A stretch of DNA of 64,000 bases from Nonomuraea rubra (GCF_014207985.1 NZ_JACHMI010000001.1:11701001-11765000); one strand, 5' to 3'; numbered from the stretch's first letter, positions 1-8,025 are shown. Numbers and translations: made by a program. The notes: generated from the letters alone by a model not told the origin.

Positions 1-311
1 GTCCGAATCCGGCGGGTTCGGTGAGGGGGAGGTCGCCGGTCAGGTCGAGGGTGGCGCGCAGGAGGCCGTAGCGGGTCGGGACCACGGTGGACGGAGCGCA
101 CATCACGGGCGCCTCCGTGGCCGTCGCGATGAGCCGGACGTGCGCTCGGCCGGACGCGGAGCCTGGCGAGGGCCTTGGCGCGCTCGTCGGCGGGCGCGGC
201 GGAGTCGAGGCCGGCTCCGCCCGCGCTGAGGGTGTCGAAGTAGGAGATGACCTTGAGCGCCTCACTCGCATCCGGGTCAAGGGCTGTGAGCCGTCCGACG
301 AGATCCTGCAT
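1..311 (-). pseudogene. PucR-type regulator remnant, deleted and frameshifted
   Basis: The reading frame from the ATG at 311, behind a good ribosome site (GAGGGAG), begins MQDLVGRLTALDPDASEALK and continues to SYFDTLSAGGAGLD. This resembles the start of actinomycete PucR/GAF-type regulators. It then jumps directly to a segment (PADERAKALARLR) that I would expect over a hundred residues later. Around 165-190 the frame shifts, and the other frame carries AHVRLIATATEAPVM and RYGLLRATLDLTG up to the window edge. I read this as an internal deletion plus a frameshift. The rest of the gene lies left of the window. The family assignment is from memory of the family and is moderate. A sequencing error could explain the frameshift but not the missing middle. 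Confidence 0.5.
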
Positions 312-368
312 GTGTGCTCCCTCGGCCGGTGACCACCAACATACCCGCAGGTCGGGAGCGCGTTTGAG

Positions 369-814
369 TCACTGACCGAGCACGCGTGCCACCCAGGCGT
401 TCCGTGCCGCGACCATCGCCTGGGCGAGCGCCGAGTGCGGGGCGAGCAGGTCGAAGCCGTGGAACCCGCCCGGCCACACGTGCAGATCGGCCTGGCCGCC
501 CGCCTTCCACAGCCCCATGGCGTAGTCGACGTCCTCGTCGCGGAAGACCTCGGCGGAGCCGCAGTCGATGAACGCGGGCGGCAGTCCGCCCAGATCGGTC
601 GCGCGGGCCGGGGCGGCGTAGATCGAGACGTTCTCCGTGCTCCGCCGCTCGCCGACCAGCCCATCACGTTGCTCGCGCGGTCCCACAGGCCGACGCCGTC
701 CATCTGCAAGGACGACACGGTCTGGTCGCGGTCGTCGAGCATGGGGTAGATGAGCGCCTGCCCGGCCAGCGAGGGGCCGCCACGGTCGCGGGCCAGCAGG
801 GCGGTGCCGGCGGC
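369..814 (-). pseudogene. alpha/beta-hydrolase (HSL-type esterase) remnant
   Basis: Two minus-strand frames carry parts of one esterase. Nearest 814 is AAGTALLARDRGGPSLAG followed by ALIYPMLDDR, the part just after the nucleophile elbow of hormone-sensitive-lipase-like enzymes. A second frame has YAAPARATDLGGLPPAFI, DCGSAEVFRDEDVDYA and PGGFHGFD, the usual acid/His end, stopping at 369. The frame changes near 648-660. The N-terminal half, including the HGGG oxyanion motif and the GDSAGG nucleophile, is absent because the gene breaks off where the neighbouring dehydrogenase fragment begins. It cannot encode a working enzyme. Confidence 0.7.
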
Positions 815-1252
815 ATGGTGCCGATGGTCACCCAGGGCGCGTACGTCGCCTCCAAGTTCGCCAGCCTCGGGTTCTCGATGGTGCTGCGCGACGAGTTGCG
901 GGGCACCGACATCGGGGTGTCGGTCCTCTGCCCCGGTACGGTGGCCACTCGGCTGGGGGTCACCGCAGGCGAGGGCGAGGCGAAACTGCTGGGCAAGGAG
1001 ATGGACGTCCAGGTCATCGAGCGCAACAGCACCCTGCTGGCGGCCGGCGCCGACCCCGGCAAGGTCGGAGAGCAGGTGGTCGAGGCGATCCGGGCCCGGC
1101 AGTTCATGATCGTCACCCATCGCGAGAGGGCACCGCTCGTCGAACGCGTGCACGCGGAGCAGGCCCGCGCCTTCAGCGAGTTCGACGGCCGCCACGGGGT
1201 GGACGCGACCGCGCGGATGCTGGCCTCGGGGATCGACCTCGACCAGGCCTAG
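812..1252 (+). pseudogene. short-chain dehydrogenase, C-terminal half only
   Basis: The frame begins abruptly with MVPMVTQGAYVASKFASLGF, which holds the YxxxK catalytic pair (AYVASK) of short-chain dehydrogenases. It continues with the PG-containing segment VLCPGTVATRLG and a plausible C-terminus ending LASGIDLDQA. The Rossmann half with the TGxxxGIG cofactor motif and the NNAG motif is missing. Upstream DNA is the oppositely oriented hydrolase remnant, so the gene has lost its start and first ~150 residues in a rearrangement. An ATG at 815 exists but has no ribosome site I trust. Confidence 0.75.
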
Positions 1253-1546
1253 GTACGGCCGGGCCGTACTCAGGGGCAGGTCTTCCGGTACTCAGGGCCT
1301 GCCGGCACGTGCCTCTTCCACTCCTCCGGGTGAAGGAACGGCCCAGCTGGGCACACAGAAACACTGACCCCACCCTTGGCAGGGAACGCCCCCGAAACCG
1401 CCGACCAAGCGGACGCGACCATCACACTGTCCGACGGCACTCGCCGGTGCGCGACGTTCATGACGCTCGTCGCGACTGGAGAAATCGACGACGCATGCGG
1501 CGTCCTGCCGCCTCCTGATGAGCAGGCCGTGGTCAGTAGTGGATGC
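1253..1546. other. gap with no convincing gene
   Basis: I see no intact gene here. A plus-strand frame at about 1380-1510 contains ITLSDGTRRCATFMTL, which faintly resembles the start of small actinomycete hypothetical proteins with the pattern TLSDG..ATF.TL. The rest does not hold up, and the frame runs on antisense through the next gene. It is best treated as a decayed relic or non-coding DNA. Confidence 0.3.
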
Positions 1547-2056
1547 CTAACCCGTGATCCACCAGCAGTAGAGCAGTTCATCGCTCTCCTTGGCCCGCCG
1601 CGCAAGGGCGACCAGCTCTTCGACCAGGTCCACCACGTCTTCACCGTCACGGAAGGGGCAGAGCGGGTCCATCGTCCAACGCCGGGCCACTTCGAGCAGG
1701 CGGGAGTCCTCGACCTCGGCGAGCGCATCACGTGCACTCGCCGATAATTCATCGATTTGTGGTCCATCGACGTATGGCGAGTCCTCCGGAAGGGCCAGCC
1801 ATTCTTCTTCGGTTTGTGGTGCCCCTTCAGGCGGAGGGTACAAGGTGACCGTCTCGACGAGATCATCCGAGTTGGGAACGTTCTTGATGGCGGCCACGAG
1901 GCTGCCCAGAGATCCGCTGGGGTCGACCCAGGTGATTTCCACGACATCGAACACTGGCGCGCCACGAAGGGGTTTGCTGCGGTCCCGTACAGTGGTCGGC
2001 CGCAGGGTGGCTGTGGCGCGATCGGGAGCCCGGTAATAGTCACACATGGCGCTCAT
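1547..2056 (-). CDS. conserved hypothetical protein (MCDYYRAPD type)
   Basis: A 169-residue acidic soluble protein without signal peptide or membrane segment. The start at 2056 (MSAMCDYYRAPDRATATLR) has an AGGAG site 8 nt upstream. An ATG at 2047 giving MCDYYRAPD is the alternative. Visible blocks are FDVVEITWVDPSGSLGSLV, TVTLYPPPEGAP, LPEDSPYVDG and a helical C-terminus ending ELLYCWWITG. I recognise the pattern from actinomycete hypothetical proteins starting MCDY(F/Y)RAPD, but no function is known to me. It stands alone among decayed genes. Its intact frame and ribosome site argue that it is expressed. Confidence 0.7.
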   Translation of the reverse strand: MSAMCDYYRAPDRATATLRPTTVRDRSKPLRGAPVFDVVEITWVDPSGSLGSLVAAIKNVPNSDDLVETVTLYPPPEGAPQTEEEWLALPEDSPYVDGPQIDELSASARDALAEVEDSRLLEVARRWTMDPLCPFRDGEDVVDLVEELVALARRAKESDELLYCWWITG

Positions 2057-2757
2057 GCGGGACACTCCTGTCGATGAGGGGCATGATCGTGTTCCGGCCG
2101 ATGACAGGTTACGAGCCAGGGCAGGCGGCCGGAAGTACGGGCAGGCGACTGCATATCCGGATCGTCGATCGCCCGCCACCATCAAGGGAGGCCGGCCAAC
2201 ACGGGGCGATCGTAGGGCTGCATCCGTGCGGCGGCGTGATGCTGGGGTCGGTGAGCTTGCTCAGTACGGCGGGCGCCACGGTCGGCGTGGCGGCCCGTGC
2301 TGCTGCCGCCCGGGACCCGCTCTCAGGCCGCGTGCCCCGACGGCGGGCGGGCGGAGTGCCGGGGGTACGACGGCGCACCGCGCCGCCGCATTGCCTCCTG
2401 GGGCTTCATTTCCGCGATCGGAGGCACACGGGCAACACGCGGTCAGGGGGGCCGACGAGGCGATCACGAACGCCATCGATCGGCAACTCGAAGCACGAGA
2501 CGATGACGACGACGAGAGCATGGCGCGCTGGCCCGGCAGGGCGATCAAGAAGCTAATGACCGCCAAGATCAAGCGAGTCCGAGCAATCAAGGCCCGGGGC
2601 CGGGATTCATGTCCCCACCCGGGACGTGAGTCCCCGCGATTTCCCCGTGGTCACCAACCGAACGGGCAGGCAACGGGCACGGGACACCCGATCCCCTTGC
2701 CAGAATCCGCACCGACGCTTTCTTGGCCGCTGAGCGAGCACTAGTGCAAAATGATCT
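2057..2757. other. 700-base gap with no supported gene
   Basis: Several overlapping open frames exist on both strands, as expected in GC-rich DNA. None has a convincing ribosome site, a recognisable motif or codon usage like its neighbours. Two converging or diverging genes are separated by much more DNA than elsewhere in the window, consistent with erosion. I see no tRNA, hairpin or repeat of note. Confidence 0.5.
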
Positions 2758-3147
2758 ATGCGTTACTTCAGTGAGACAGGCTGGACGGCGATCTTCTCCG
2801 GGACGGAGACTGAGATCGGACGCATGCGACCAGTGGAGGCTTGGGATTCGGCTACTGGGGTGGCGCTCGTCGTGGATCCCCAGAAGGGTGCGCTGCGTCC
2901 CGTCACCGACTGGCCAGACTTCTCCCACCTAGAACGGGGAGAGCGCGTTGTGGGCGTCATCCCAGGGGGTGGATGGCGTACTCACTGGAACGAGGGGTAC
3001 GACGGCACGCCGGTGACCGAGTCGGTACTCGCTTGGCTGATCCACACTGATGGTGGAGCCACTCCCATCAGCGTTGAACCAGATGGCACCGTTAGCACAG
3101 CGGAGTTAGCCGATCGCATTCTCGCGCCCGGACAGGATCTGGACTGA
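2758..3147 (+). CDS. small hypothetical protein
   Basis: A 129-residue protein, MRYFSETGWTAIFSGTETEI onward, with DPQKGALRPVTDWPDF and VVGVIPGGGWRTHW. It is probably soluble: there is no signal peptide and no long hydrophobic stretch. GC content is lower than the core genes on its right. I do not recognise the family. Similar small proteins with a residue-rich VVGVIPGGGW-like loop occur as hypotheticals in actinomycetes, sometimes in accessory DNA. The frame is intact and the start is the only reasonable one, though no strong Shine-Dalgarno motif precedes it. Confidence 0.55.
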   Translation: MRYFSETGWTAIFSGTETEIGRMRPVEAWDSATGVALVVDPQKGALRPVTDWPDFSHLERGERVVGVIPGGGWRTHWNEGYDGTPVTESVLAWLIHTDGGATPISVEPDGTVSTAELADRILAPGQDLD

Positions 3148-3190
3148 CCCCTCGTTGCCGCCCTTAACGGCACGCCAATGGCACGACGAT
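3144..3190. repeat. degenerate copy of the 4826-4872 motif
   Basis: This stretch aligns with 4826-4872 over about 47 bases: TGACCCCTCGT is shared, then CTTAA-GGC-CGC-AA-GG and CGATCA. Identity is roughly 70-75 percent by eye. The two copies lie on the same strand about 1.7 kb apart in the decayed zone. They may be relics of arm-type recombinase sites or of duplicated element ends; this is inference. Confidence 0.4.
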
Positions 3191-3579
3191 CAAGGCTCCG
3201 AGCTGGATTCGGCGGCGATGGCGCGGAGCTGCGGATGCTCCTGCGGCCGTGTCCTGGCGGGCGTGATGCGCCTGCTGCTGCTCGCGCAGCGCCCGCAGAT
3301 CGAGGTGCGCGGTGCCGCACCGGCCGCGCCGACGCCTGCGATCTCGGCCGTTTCCACGGGTTCACCGACCGGCCCGGCCGCTTCGCCCAGGATCTCCTCC
3401 ACCGTCTCCCGTGTGATCGTCAGCCGTGACAACCGGTCCTGCTCATCCTCCAGCCGTGACGTCAGCGCGGTGATCTGCTCGCGGATCTCCTCAATCCGCT
3501 GCCGGACCGTAGCCTCACGCCGTGCCAGCTCCTCCAGCAACGAGCACACCGTCACCACCGCCTCACCGTCTGCACTCAC
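3190..3579 (-). pseudogene. N-terminal coiled-coil fragment of a repeated actinomycete protein
   Basis: Residues 1-65 form a clear heptad-rich coiled coil (REATVRQRIEEIREQITALT, then DRLSRLTITRETVEEILGE). This matches the start of a common actinomycete hypothetical family that normally continues into an IGVLTVPxW...YQDILE winged-helix-like domain of about 100 residues. Here, after about residue 85 the sequence turns into low-complexity Arg/Ser text with no trace of that domain. I infer that the C-terminal domain has been lost and the remaining frame is read-through. Confidence 0.5.
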
Positions 3580-3855
3580 AGTAGAAGGCGTTCCCGGACT
3601 AAACAGTCACGACACAAAAGCCCAGCTCAGGCACTCACTGAGAAAGAGCTACACCCAAATGATATTGCGGGACTCTGTGAGATCGCGTAGATCATTTCTG
3701 TTGGAGACATGCGGCCGACACGCCGAGGAGCACAGCGATGCACCTTCAACGCCAGCCCATCGTCGGGCCCGGAATTGCCTCTGGTATAGCTGGAACCTCA
3801 GTTGGTCATCGGAACGTTTGATTGAGCAATAAGTGATCATGAGAGGAGCTCCTGC

Positions 3856-4674
3856 ATGTCGACACCCCCCGGAGGTCAGTCGTCGCAGCCGGAAAAGTCC
3901 GTACTGCGCGGAGGTGACAGCGGGCAATTTCCTGAGACCTGGACAGCACCTACGCCATATCCCGTCCGTCGTAGACGGCTTCGCCCTCCAGCAATCGCGC
4001 TCATCGTAGTTGGGATTGCCGTTCTGGTCGCAGGATCTCTGCTCGCCGTCAGCGCCGTGCTCCGCCAAGTCACGCGCACCGTCGTCTCGGTTGAGATGCC
4101 GGACCGGTCGGGCATACCAAAGAACGCCAAAGCCGGCGACTGCCTAAAGGCCGGCAAGAACACAGAGCACGAGGTCGTCGCCTGTACAGACCCAGATTCA
4201 ATCCAGAGGATCACACATGTCTTCACCGACATGACCATGGCCGCCTTTGACGCCAGAATGGCCAACGGCGGCGACGTCTGCCCCGAAGGCGAGAGGACTA
4301 TCGCCTATTCAGAAGGAGATGACAATGCCAAGGCGACCGTTTACTGCCTAGCATGGGCCGCTACCGCGGCAGCAAGTCAGCACGCCAGAGCGGAAGCCGA
4401 CGAGGTTAGTTCCCCAGCAGTCGACTTCTACCAAACCGCTAAGGTCAACGACTGCGTTACCGGCGGCAGCTACACGGACTACAAGGTGGTTCCGTGCGCT
4501 GACGCAACTGCTGCATGGAAGATCACTAAGAAGACTGTCGCAACCCGTGCAAAGTTGGATTCCGAGTCGCCGGACAACAGTCGATGCGCCCGGAATGAGA
4601 TCATGGTTAGCCACTGGAGTAGCGAACATCCAGAGGCGCAAGCCAACGTGTTTTGTCTAGTCCGCACACGATGA
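3856..4674 (+). CDS. membrane-anchored LppU/SCO3897-like protein, two repeats
   Basis: A 272-residue protein with a strong AGGAG site 8 nt before the ATG. Residues 1-42 are a Pro/Arg-rich cytoplasmic part. Residues 46-68 form one transmembrane helix (IALIVVGIAVLVAG). The rest is outside the membrane and contains two copies of a cysteine-paired unit: AGDCLKAG..VVACTD and VNDCVTGG..VVPCAD, each followed by a second Cys pair (DVCPEGE/VYCLAW and SRCARNE/VFCLVR). This is the pattern of the LppU/SCO3897 family, whose role is unknown. Lower GC and AT-ending codons set it apart from the core genes, suggesting transfer. Confidence 0.7.
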   Translation: MSTPPGGQSSQPEKSVLRGGDSGQFPETWTAPTPYPVRRRRLRPPAIALIVVGIAVLVAGSLLAVSAVLRQVTRTVVSVEMPDRSGIPKNAKAGDCLKAGKNTEHEVVACTDPDSIQRITHVFTDMTMAAFDARMANGGDVCPEGERTIAYSEGDDNAKATVYCLAWAATAAASQHARAEADEVSSPAVDFYQTAKVNDCVTGGSYTDYKVVPCADATAAWKITKKTVATRAKLDSESPDNSRCARNEIMVSHWSSEHPEAQANVFCLVRTR

Positions 4675-4720
4675 CCTCTTCAGCGGACATGAGGCGTGGA
4701 CGACCTGGCTTTCAGTCTGA

Positions 4721-4764
4721 GAGCGGGTAACGGGAATCGAACCCGCCTGTCAGCTTGGGAACTG
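4721..4764 (-). repeat. degenerate 3' fragment of tRNA-Gly (probable att remnant)
   Basis: These 44 bases match the 3' half of the intact tRNA-Gly at 6399-6444 from the anticodon loop (TTCCCAA) through the T arm (GGGTTCGATTCCC) to the acceptor 3' strand. There is one deleted base and one G-to-A change near the acceptor. No 5' half is present. A lone tRNA 3' end in the same orientation as, and downstream of, the intact gene is the usual footprint of an element that integrated at the tRNA 3' end. Confidence 0.75.
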
Positions 4765-5237
4765 CATCGATCACGGCCCATTAGGCGCTGAGCTGGGCGG
4801 AGAGCCGGTCCTGGGTGACCGTGGTTGACCCCTCGTCACCCTCTTAATGGCCCGCTAACGGTCCCCGGCGATCAGCCCGCGACCTGGTGTTTCTCGCGCG
4901 ACGAGCGCACCCTGCCCGCCTGATCATCCCGTCTGCCGTCGACCCGCCCGAAGGGGAAGCGGGCCAGGGCTAGGGGTACCAGATGGAGCGCCCCACCGAA
5001 CGAACGATCTGATACCCGTAGCCCTGGTCTGCTCGGCTTTTCCCGGGTCGATGGCGAGCAAGATGATCAGGCTTCCACCTCAGCCACAACAGCCCATCTA
5101 CCCGGCACTGCGGGTCATCCCGGAGCCGGAGCGCCCCCGCCTGAGGCTTGTCTGTGTTGTCACTCATGCGTATGACTCACGCTGTTCGACGAGGAAATAT
5201 GGTTGCTGGAGCCGGGCGAGTTGTCTAGGTTGCCACG
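4765..5237. other. gap inside the presumed element
   Basis: No supported gene. The stretch at 4826-4872 is the second copy of the motif at 3144-3190. In integrated actinomycete elements, DNA next to the tRNA fragment usually carries the integrase and its binding sites. No integrase frame survives here. Short open frames at 4970-5167 (minus) and 5051-5245 (plus) have no motif or ribosome site and I do not call them. Confidence 0.45.
4826..4872. repeat. 47-base motif shared with 3144-3190
   Basis: Contains TTGACCCCTCGT, CTTAATGGCCCGCTAACGG and CGATCA, aligning with the copy at 3144-3190. It lies 60 bases from the tRNA-Gly fragment, on the side facing the intact tRNA. That is where recombinase arm sites would be expected if the fragment is an att end. 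The similarity is direct observation; the role is inference. Confidence 0.4.
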
Positions 5238-5828
5238 GTGGGTGAGGTTGCGGAGTTGAACGGTCCTGCTCTGTTGTGCATTGTTGGGCCTCCAGCGGTT
5301 GGCAAGATGACGGTCGCCTATGAGATCGCACAGCTGACCGGGATGAAGGTCTTTCACAACCATTTGGCCATCGAGCCGGTGCTGCGGTTTTTCGAGTTCG
5401 GCAGCGAGCCTTACGTGCGTCTCGTTGGCGAGTTCAGACGACGGGTCTTTGAGGAGGTGGCCGCTAGCGATCTGGCTGGTCTGATCTTCACGTTCGTGTG
5501 GGCGTTCGACGTTCCTGAGGACGAGGCAGAGCTGGAGCGTTACGCTGCTCCCTTCCGTAACAGGGAAGGACGGGTCTTCTACCTGGAGCTGTCCGCGAGC
5601 CAGGAGGTGCGTCTGGAGCGAAACAAGGGAGAGCTTCGCCTGGCTGAGAAGCCGTCGAAACGTGATCTCGACTGGTCGCGGCAAAACCTCCTGGAGATGG
5701 ACGCCAAGTACCAGCTGAACTCGAATGGCGCGTTCAAGGATCGGGCCGACTACTTGCAGATCGACAATACCGAGCTGTCGGCGGCCGCAGTCGCGCAGCT
5801 AGCCATCAACCACTTCGGTCTGAGATAG
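5238..5828 (+). CDS. P-loop kinase-like ATPase of unknown substrate
   Basis: A 196-residue protein with GTG start. The Walker A-like loop at residues 17-25 is GPPAVGKMT, with Met instead of the usual Ser/Thr after the Lys and a Thr one position later. It is followed by FHNHLAIEPVL. This GKMT...FHNH combination marks a family of small shikimate-kinase-like P-loop proteins found across bacteria. No acceptor substrate is established as far as I know. There is no membrane segment. It is the only intact gene between the tRNA-Gly fragment and the intact tRNA-Gly and is richer in A/T than the core genes, consistent with cargo of a former mobile element. Confidence 0.7.
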   Translation: MGEVAELNGPALLCIVGPPAVGKMTVAYEIAQLTGMKVFHNHLAIEPVLRFFEFGSEPYVRLVGEFRRRVFEEVAASDLAGLIFTFVWAFDVPEDEAELERYAAPFRNREGRVFYLELSASQEVRLERNKGELRLAEKPSKRDLDWSRQNLLEMDAKYQLNSNGAFKDRADYLQIDNTELSAAAVAQLAINHFGLR

Positions 5829-5927
5829 CGGTTACGGGTATGGACTGCTCGGCTTGGAGATCGTGGGACTGGGCGGCTTCATCTGTCCATGAGCAGCCCG
5901 AGCATGGCGACTGCATGTCTGACGTGC

Positions 5928-6346
5928 TCAAGCAGATGATTGGCTGAGGCTGCGGTGTGCCGCGTTGATTGCGGTCAGCAGTTCGCGGGCTGAGGCGTCG
6001 CGCTTGCCGGTGAGGGCGTTCTCTACTCCGGCCAGTTGTTGGAAGGCCCAGCGGGATTCGGTGCGCTGGGCGGTTTCCAGGGCCAGGCGTCCGCTGGTGA
6101 TGCCTTCGTTGAGGTCGCCAATGCGAAGCTGGGCGGCGGCGATCTTCTTGTGGTCGGTCTCGTGGGAGAGGGCATTGAGGGCGGCTGGCCTTCGTCGATG
6201 ACGCGGCGTTCGTCGCCGAGGTTGACGTATGTCGAGAGGCGGTTAGCGGCCATCCGGCCCGGGTCCAAGAACCGGGTCCAAGCTGAGGAGGCCCTGAAGC
6301 CCGAGGAACCCGAGCCGGACGAGCAAGATCCAGACGGATCGGGCAC
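5928..6346 (-). pseudogene. C-terminal remnant of an XRE/TPR-type regulator
   Basis: One minus-strand frame near 6200-6340 reads RMAANRLSTYVNLGDERRVI. The frame shifts near 6190 and continues as HETDHKKIAAAQLRIGDLNE, then RLALETAQRTESRWAFQQL and LLTAINAAHRSLSQ, ending at a TGA at 5928. The helical repeat and the LGDLN..G..A..A...SR pattern resemble the tetratricopeptide tail of actinomycete XRE-type regulators. The HTH end is missing. With a frameshift and no start it is a relic. Confidence 0.5.
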
Positions 6347-6396
6347 GTAACGGGCGCGGAAGATCGAAAAGAACCCTAGAAACGATCAAGCCAGTT

Positions 6397-6470
6397 TGGA
6401 GCGGGTGACGGGAATCGAACCCGCGCTGTCAGCTTGGGAAGCTGATGTTCTGCCATTGAACTACACCCGC
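6397..6470 (-). tRNA. tRNA-Gly, anticodon CCC
   Basis: The minus strand from 6470 folds as a full cloverleaf: acceptor GCGGGTG pairing with CACCCGC, D arm around GTAGTTCAATGGCAGAAC, and an anticodon stem TCAGC/GCTGA holding the loop TTCCCAA, so the anticodon is CCC. The T arm is GCGGG-TTCGATT-CCCGT. The discriminator base T is followed by an encoded CCA (6399-6397). It lies next to dcd; I recall a tRNA-Gly near dcd in other actinobacteria too. Its 3' half is duplicated at 4721-4764, so it probably served as an integration site. Confidence 0.95.
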
Positions 6471-6570
6471 GCACACCCCGAAGGTTGCGCCCCCCACTGT
6501 AGCGGAAACTTGCCCCGCAACAGCAATCCCAGCCCCACACTCTTCCGACCAGACCGGTAAGTTGCTCACC

Positions 6571-7146
6571 GTGTTGCTATCTGACCGTGACATCCTCGCT
6601 GCGATCGACGCCGGCCGCCTGGGCATCGACCCGTTCGACCCGGAGATGATCCAGCCGTCCAGCATCGACGTACGGCTCGACCGCTTCTTCCGGGTGTTCG
6701 AGAACCACCGGTACCCGCACATCGACCCGTCCGTCGAGCAGCCGGATCTCACGCGGATGGTGGAGCCCCAGGGGGACGAGCCGTTCATCCTCCACCCGGG
6801 TGAGTTCGTGCTGGCCTCCACGTACGAGGTCGTGAGCCTGCCCGACGATCTGGCTTCGCGGCTGGAGGGGAAGAGCTCGCTGGGGCGGCTGGGGTTGCTG
6901 ACGCATTCGACGGCCGGGTTCATCGATCCGGGGTTCAGCGGGCATGTGACGCTGGAGTTGTCGAACGTGGCGACGTTGCCGATCAAGTTGTGGCCCGGGA
7001 TGAAGATCGGGCAGCTGTGCGTGTTCAGGCTGAGCTCTCCGGCCGAGCACCCATACGGGTCCAGCAAGTACGGGTCCCGCTACCAGGGGCAGCGCGGCCC
7101 GACCCCGTCCCGGTCGTTCCGGAACTTCCACCGGACCAAGATCTGA
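6571..7146 (+). CDS. dcd: dCTP deaminase, probably bifunctional with dUTPase activity
   Basis: A 191-residue trimeric pyrimidine enzyme that makes dUTP (or dUMP directly) from dCTP for thymidylate synthesis. The GTG at 6571 gives [12 protein letters not shown], the family's standard start; a TTG 9 nt earlier is less likely. Visible family blocks are [27 protein letters not shown], the catalytic [20 protein letters not shown] segment with its Glu, and the C-terminal [13 protein letters not shown]. Length and sequence match the mycobacterial enzyme, which carries both deaminase and dUTPase activities; bifunctionality here is inferred. A hairpin at 7197-7221 probably ends its transcript. Confidence 0.95.
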   Translation: MLLSDRDILAAIDAGRLGIDPFDPEMIQPSSIDVRLDRFFRVFENHRYPHIDPSVEQPDLTRMVEPQGDEPFILHPGEFVLASTYEVVSLPDDLASRLEGKSSLGRLGLLTHSTAGFIDPGFSGHVTLELSNVATLPIKLWPGMKIGQLCVFRLSSPAEHPYGSSKYGSRYQGQRGPTPSRSFRNFHRTKI

Positions 7147-7150
7147 ACAA

Positions 7151-7183
7151 GATGAACACTAGGTGAACATATAGAGAACGTAC
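7151..7183. promoter_or_regulatory. probable PHO box (PhoP site), three 11-bp direct repeats
   Basis: Three consecutive 11-base units begin GATGAAC, GGTGAAC and AGAGAAC. A further GAAC lies at 7145. Read on the other strand they are GTTCTC-, GTTCACC- and GTTCATC- repeats with 11-base period, the layout of PhoP sites in Streptomyces. The next gene pair downstream encodes phosphate uptake, which supports the reading. The site lies about 215 bases before the DUF47 start. Confidence 0.65.
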
Positions 7184-7196
7184 GGAGGACTTCACC

Positions 7197-7221
7197 CGCC
7201 TCACCCCGCCCCGGTGAGGCG
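7197..7221 (+). terminator. hairpin terminator after dcd
   Basis: CGCCTCACC pairs perfectly with GGTGAGGCG across a 7-base loop, 50 bases after the dcd stop. No U-run follows, which is usual for actinomycete terminators. Confidence 0.6.
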
Positions 7222-7398
7222 TTAGGGACGGCCCCAAACTAGGCGCGAGCAGCGAAAAACCGCCTAAAACTACGCGGTTCTGCGGTGTTGCACAACATAC
7301 GGGGGGTAGCCAGTAGGCGAAGGGGACATGAAGTTCGCATTTCGCCTGGTAAGCCATACCCTCTTCCACGGACCATCCCCGCACATCTGGAGAACGAC

Positions 7399-8016
7399 GT
7401 GCGTCTGCGTCTCACGCCACGTGAGGACAGCTACTACGACCTGTTCGCCGACTCGGCGAACAACCTGGTCACAGCATCCCGCCTGCTGGTAGAGATCATC
7501 AGCGACGGCTCGGACAGGGAAGCCCTGGCCGAGAAGATGCGCGCCTGCGAGCACGCCGGTGACGAACGCACCCATGCGATCATGAACCGGCTCAATGAGA
7601 GCTTCATCACTCCGTTCGACCGCGAGGACATCTACCGGCTGGCCTCGAACCTCGACGACGTGATGGACGCCATGGAGGCCGCCTCCGACCTCATCGTCCT
7701 CTACCAGCTCGACCACCTCCCCAAGGACGTCGTACGCCAGGTGGAGGTGCTGGAGCGGGCCGCCGAGCTGACCGCCGAGGCGATGCCGCGCCTGCGGTCG
7801 ATGAAGAACCTCAACGAGTACTGGATCGAGGTCAACCGCCTGGAGAACCAGGGCGACCAGGTCTACAGGAGGCTGCTGGCCAAGCTGTTCAGCGGTGAGT
7901 ACGACGCTCTCACCGTCATGAAGATGAAGGAGGTCGTCGACGCCTTGGAGGAGGCGGCCGACGCCTTCGAGCACGTGGCCAACACCGTCGAGTCGATCGC
8001 GGTCAAGGAAAGCTAG
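7399..8016 (+). CDS. DUF47 PhoU-like regulator of Pit phosphate transporter
   Basis: A 205-residue helical protein of the DUF47/PhoU-like family, which accompanies low-affinity Pit transporters and is thought to modulate them from the cytoplasm. I chose the GTG at 7399 (MRLRLTPREDSYYDLFADS), the family's usual start, with GGAG upstream. The longer frame to 7285 adds an unlikely Arg/Pro-rich leader. Conserved features are the acidic helical repeats with ERTHAIMNRLNESFITPFDR and LASNLDDVMDAMEAASD, which bind metal in PhoU relatives. It sits 9 bases before pit in one operon, behind a probable PHO box. Confidence 0.9.
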   Translation: MRLRLTPREDSYYDLFADSANNLVTASRLLVEIISDGSDREALAEKMRACEHAGDERTHAIMNRLNESFITPFDREDIYRLASNLDDVMDAMEAASDLIVLYQLDHLPKDVVRQVEVLERAAELTAEAMPRLRSMKNLNEYWIEVNRLENQGDQVYRRLLAKLFSGEYDALTVMKMKEVVDALEEAADAFEHVANTVESIAVKES

Positions 8017-8025
8017 GCCCAGACA

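Noticed and set aside
2046..2744. Open frames in the 700-base gap after the MCDYYRAPD-type gene
   Set aside because: Overlapping frames on both strands with low-complexity translations and no start signal. Probably non-coding.
4970..5245. Two short open frames (65 and 64 codons) inside the presumed element
   Set aside because: No ribosome site, no motif and mutually antisense overlap; not supported as genes.
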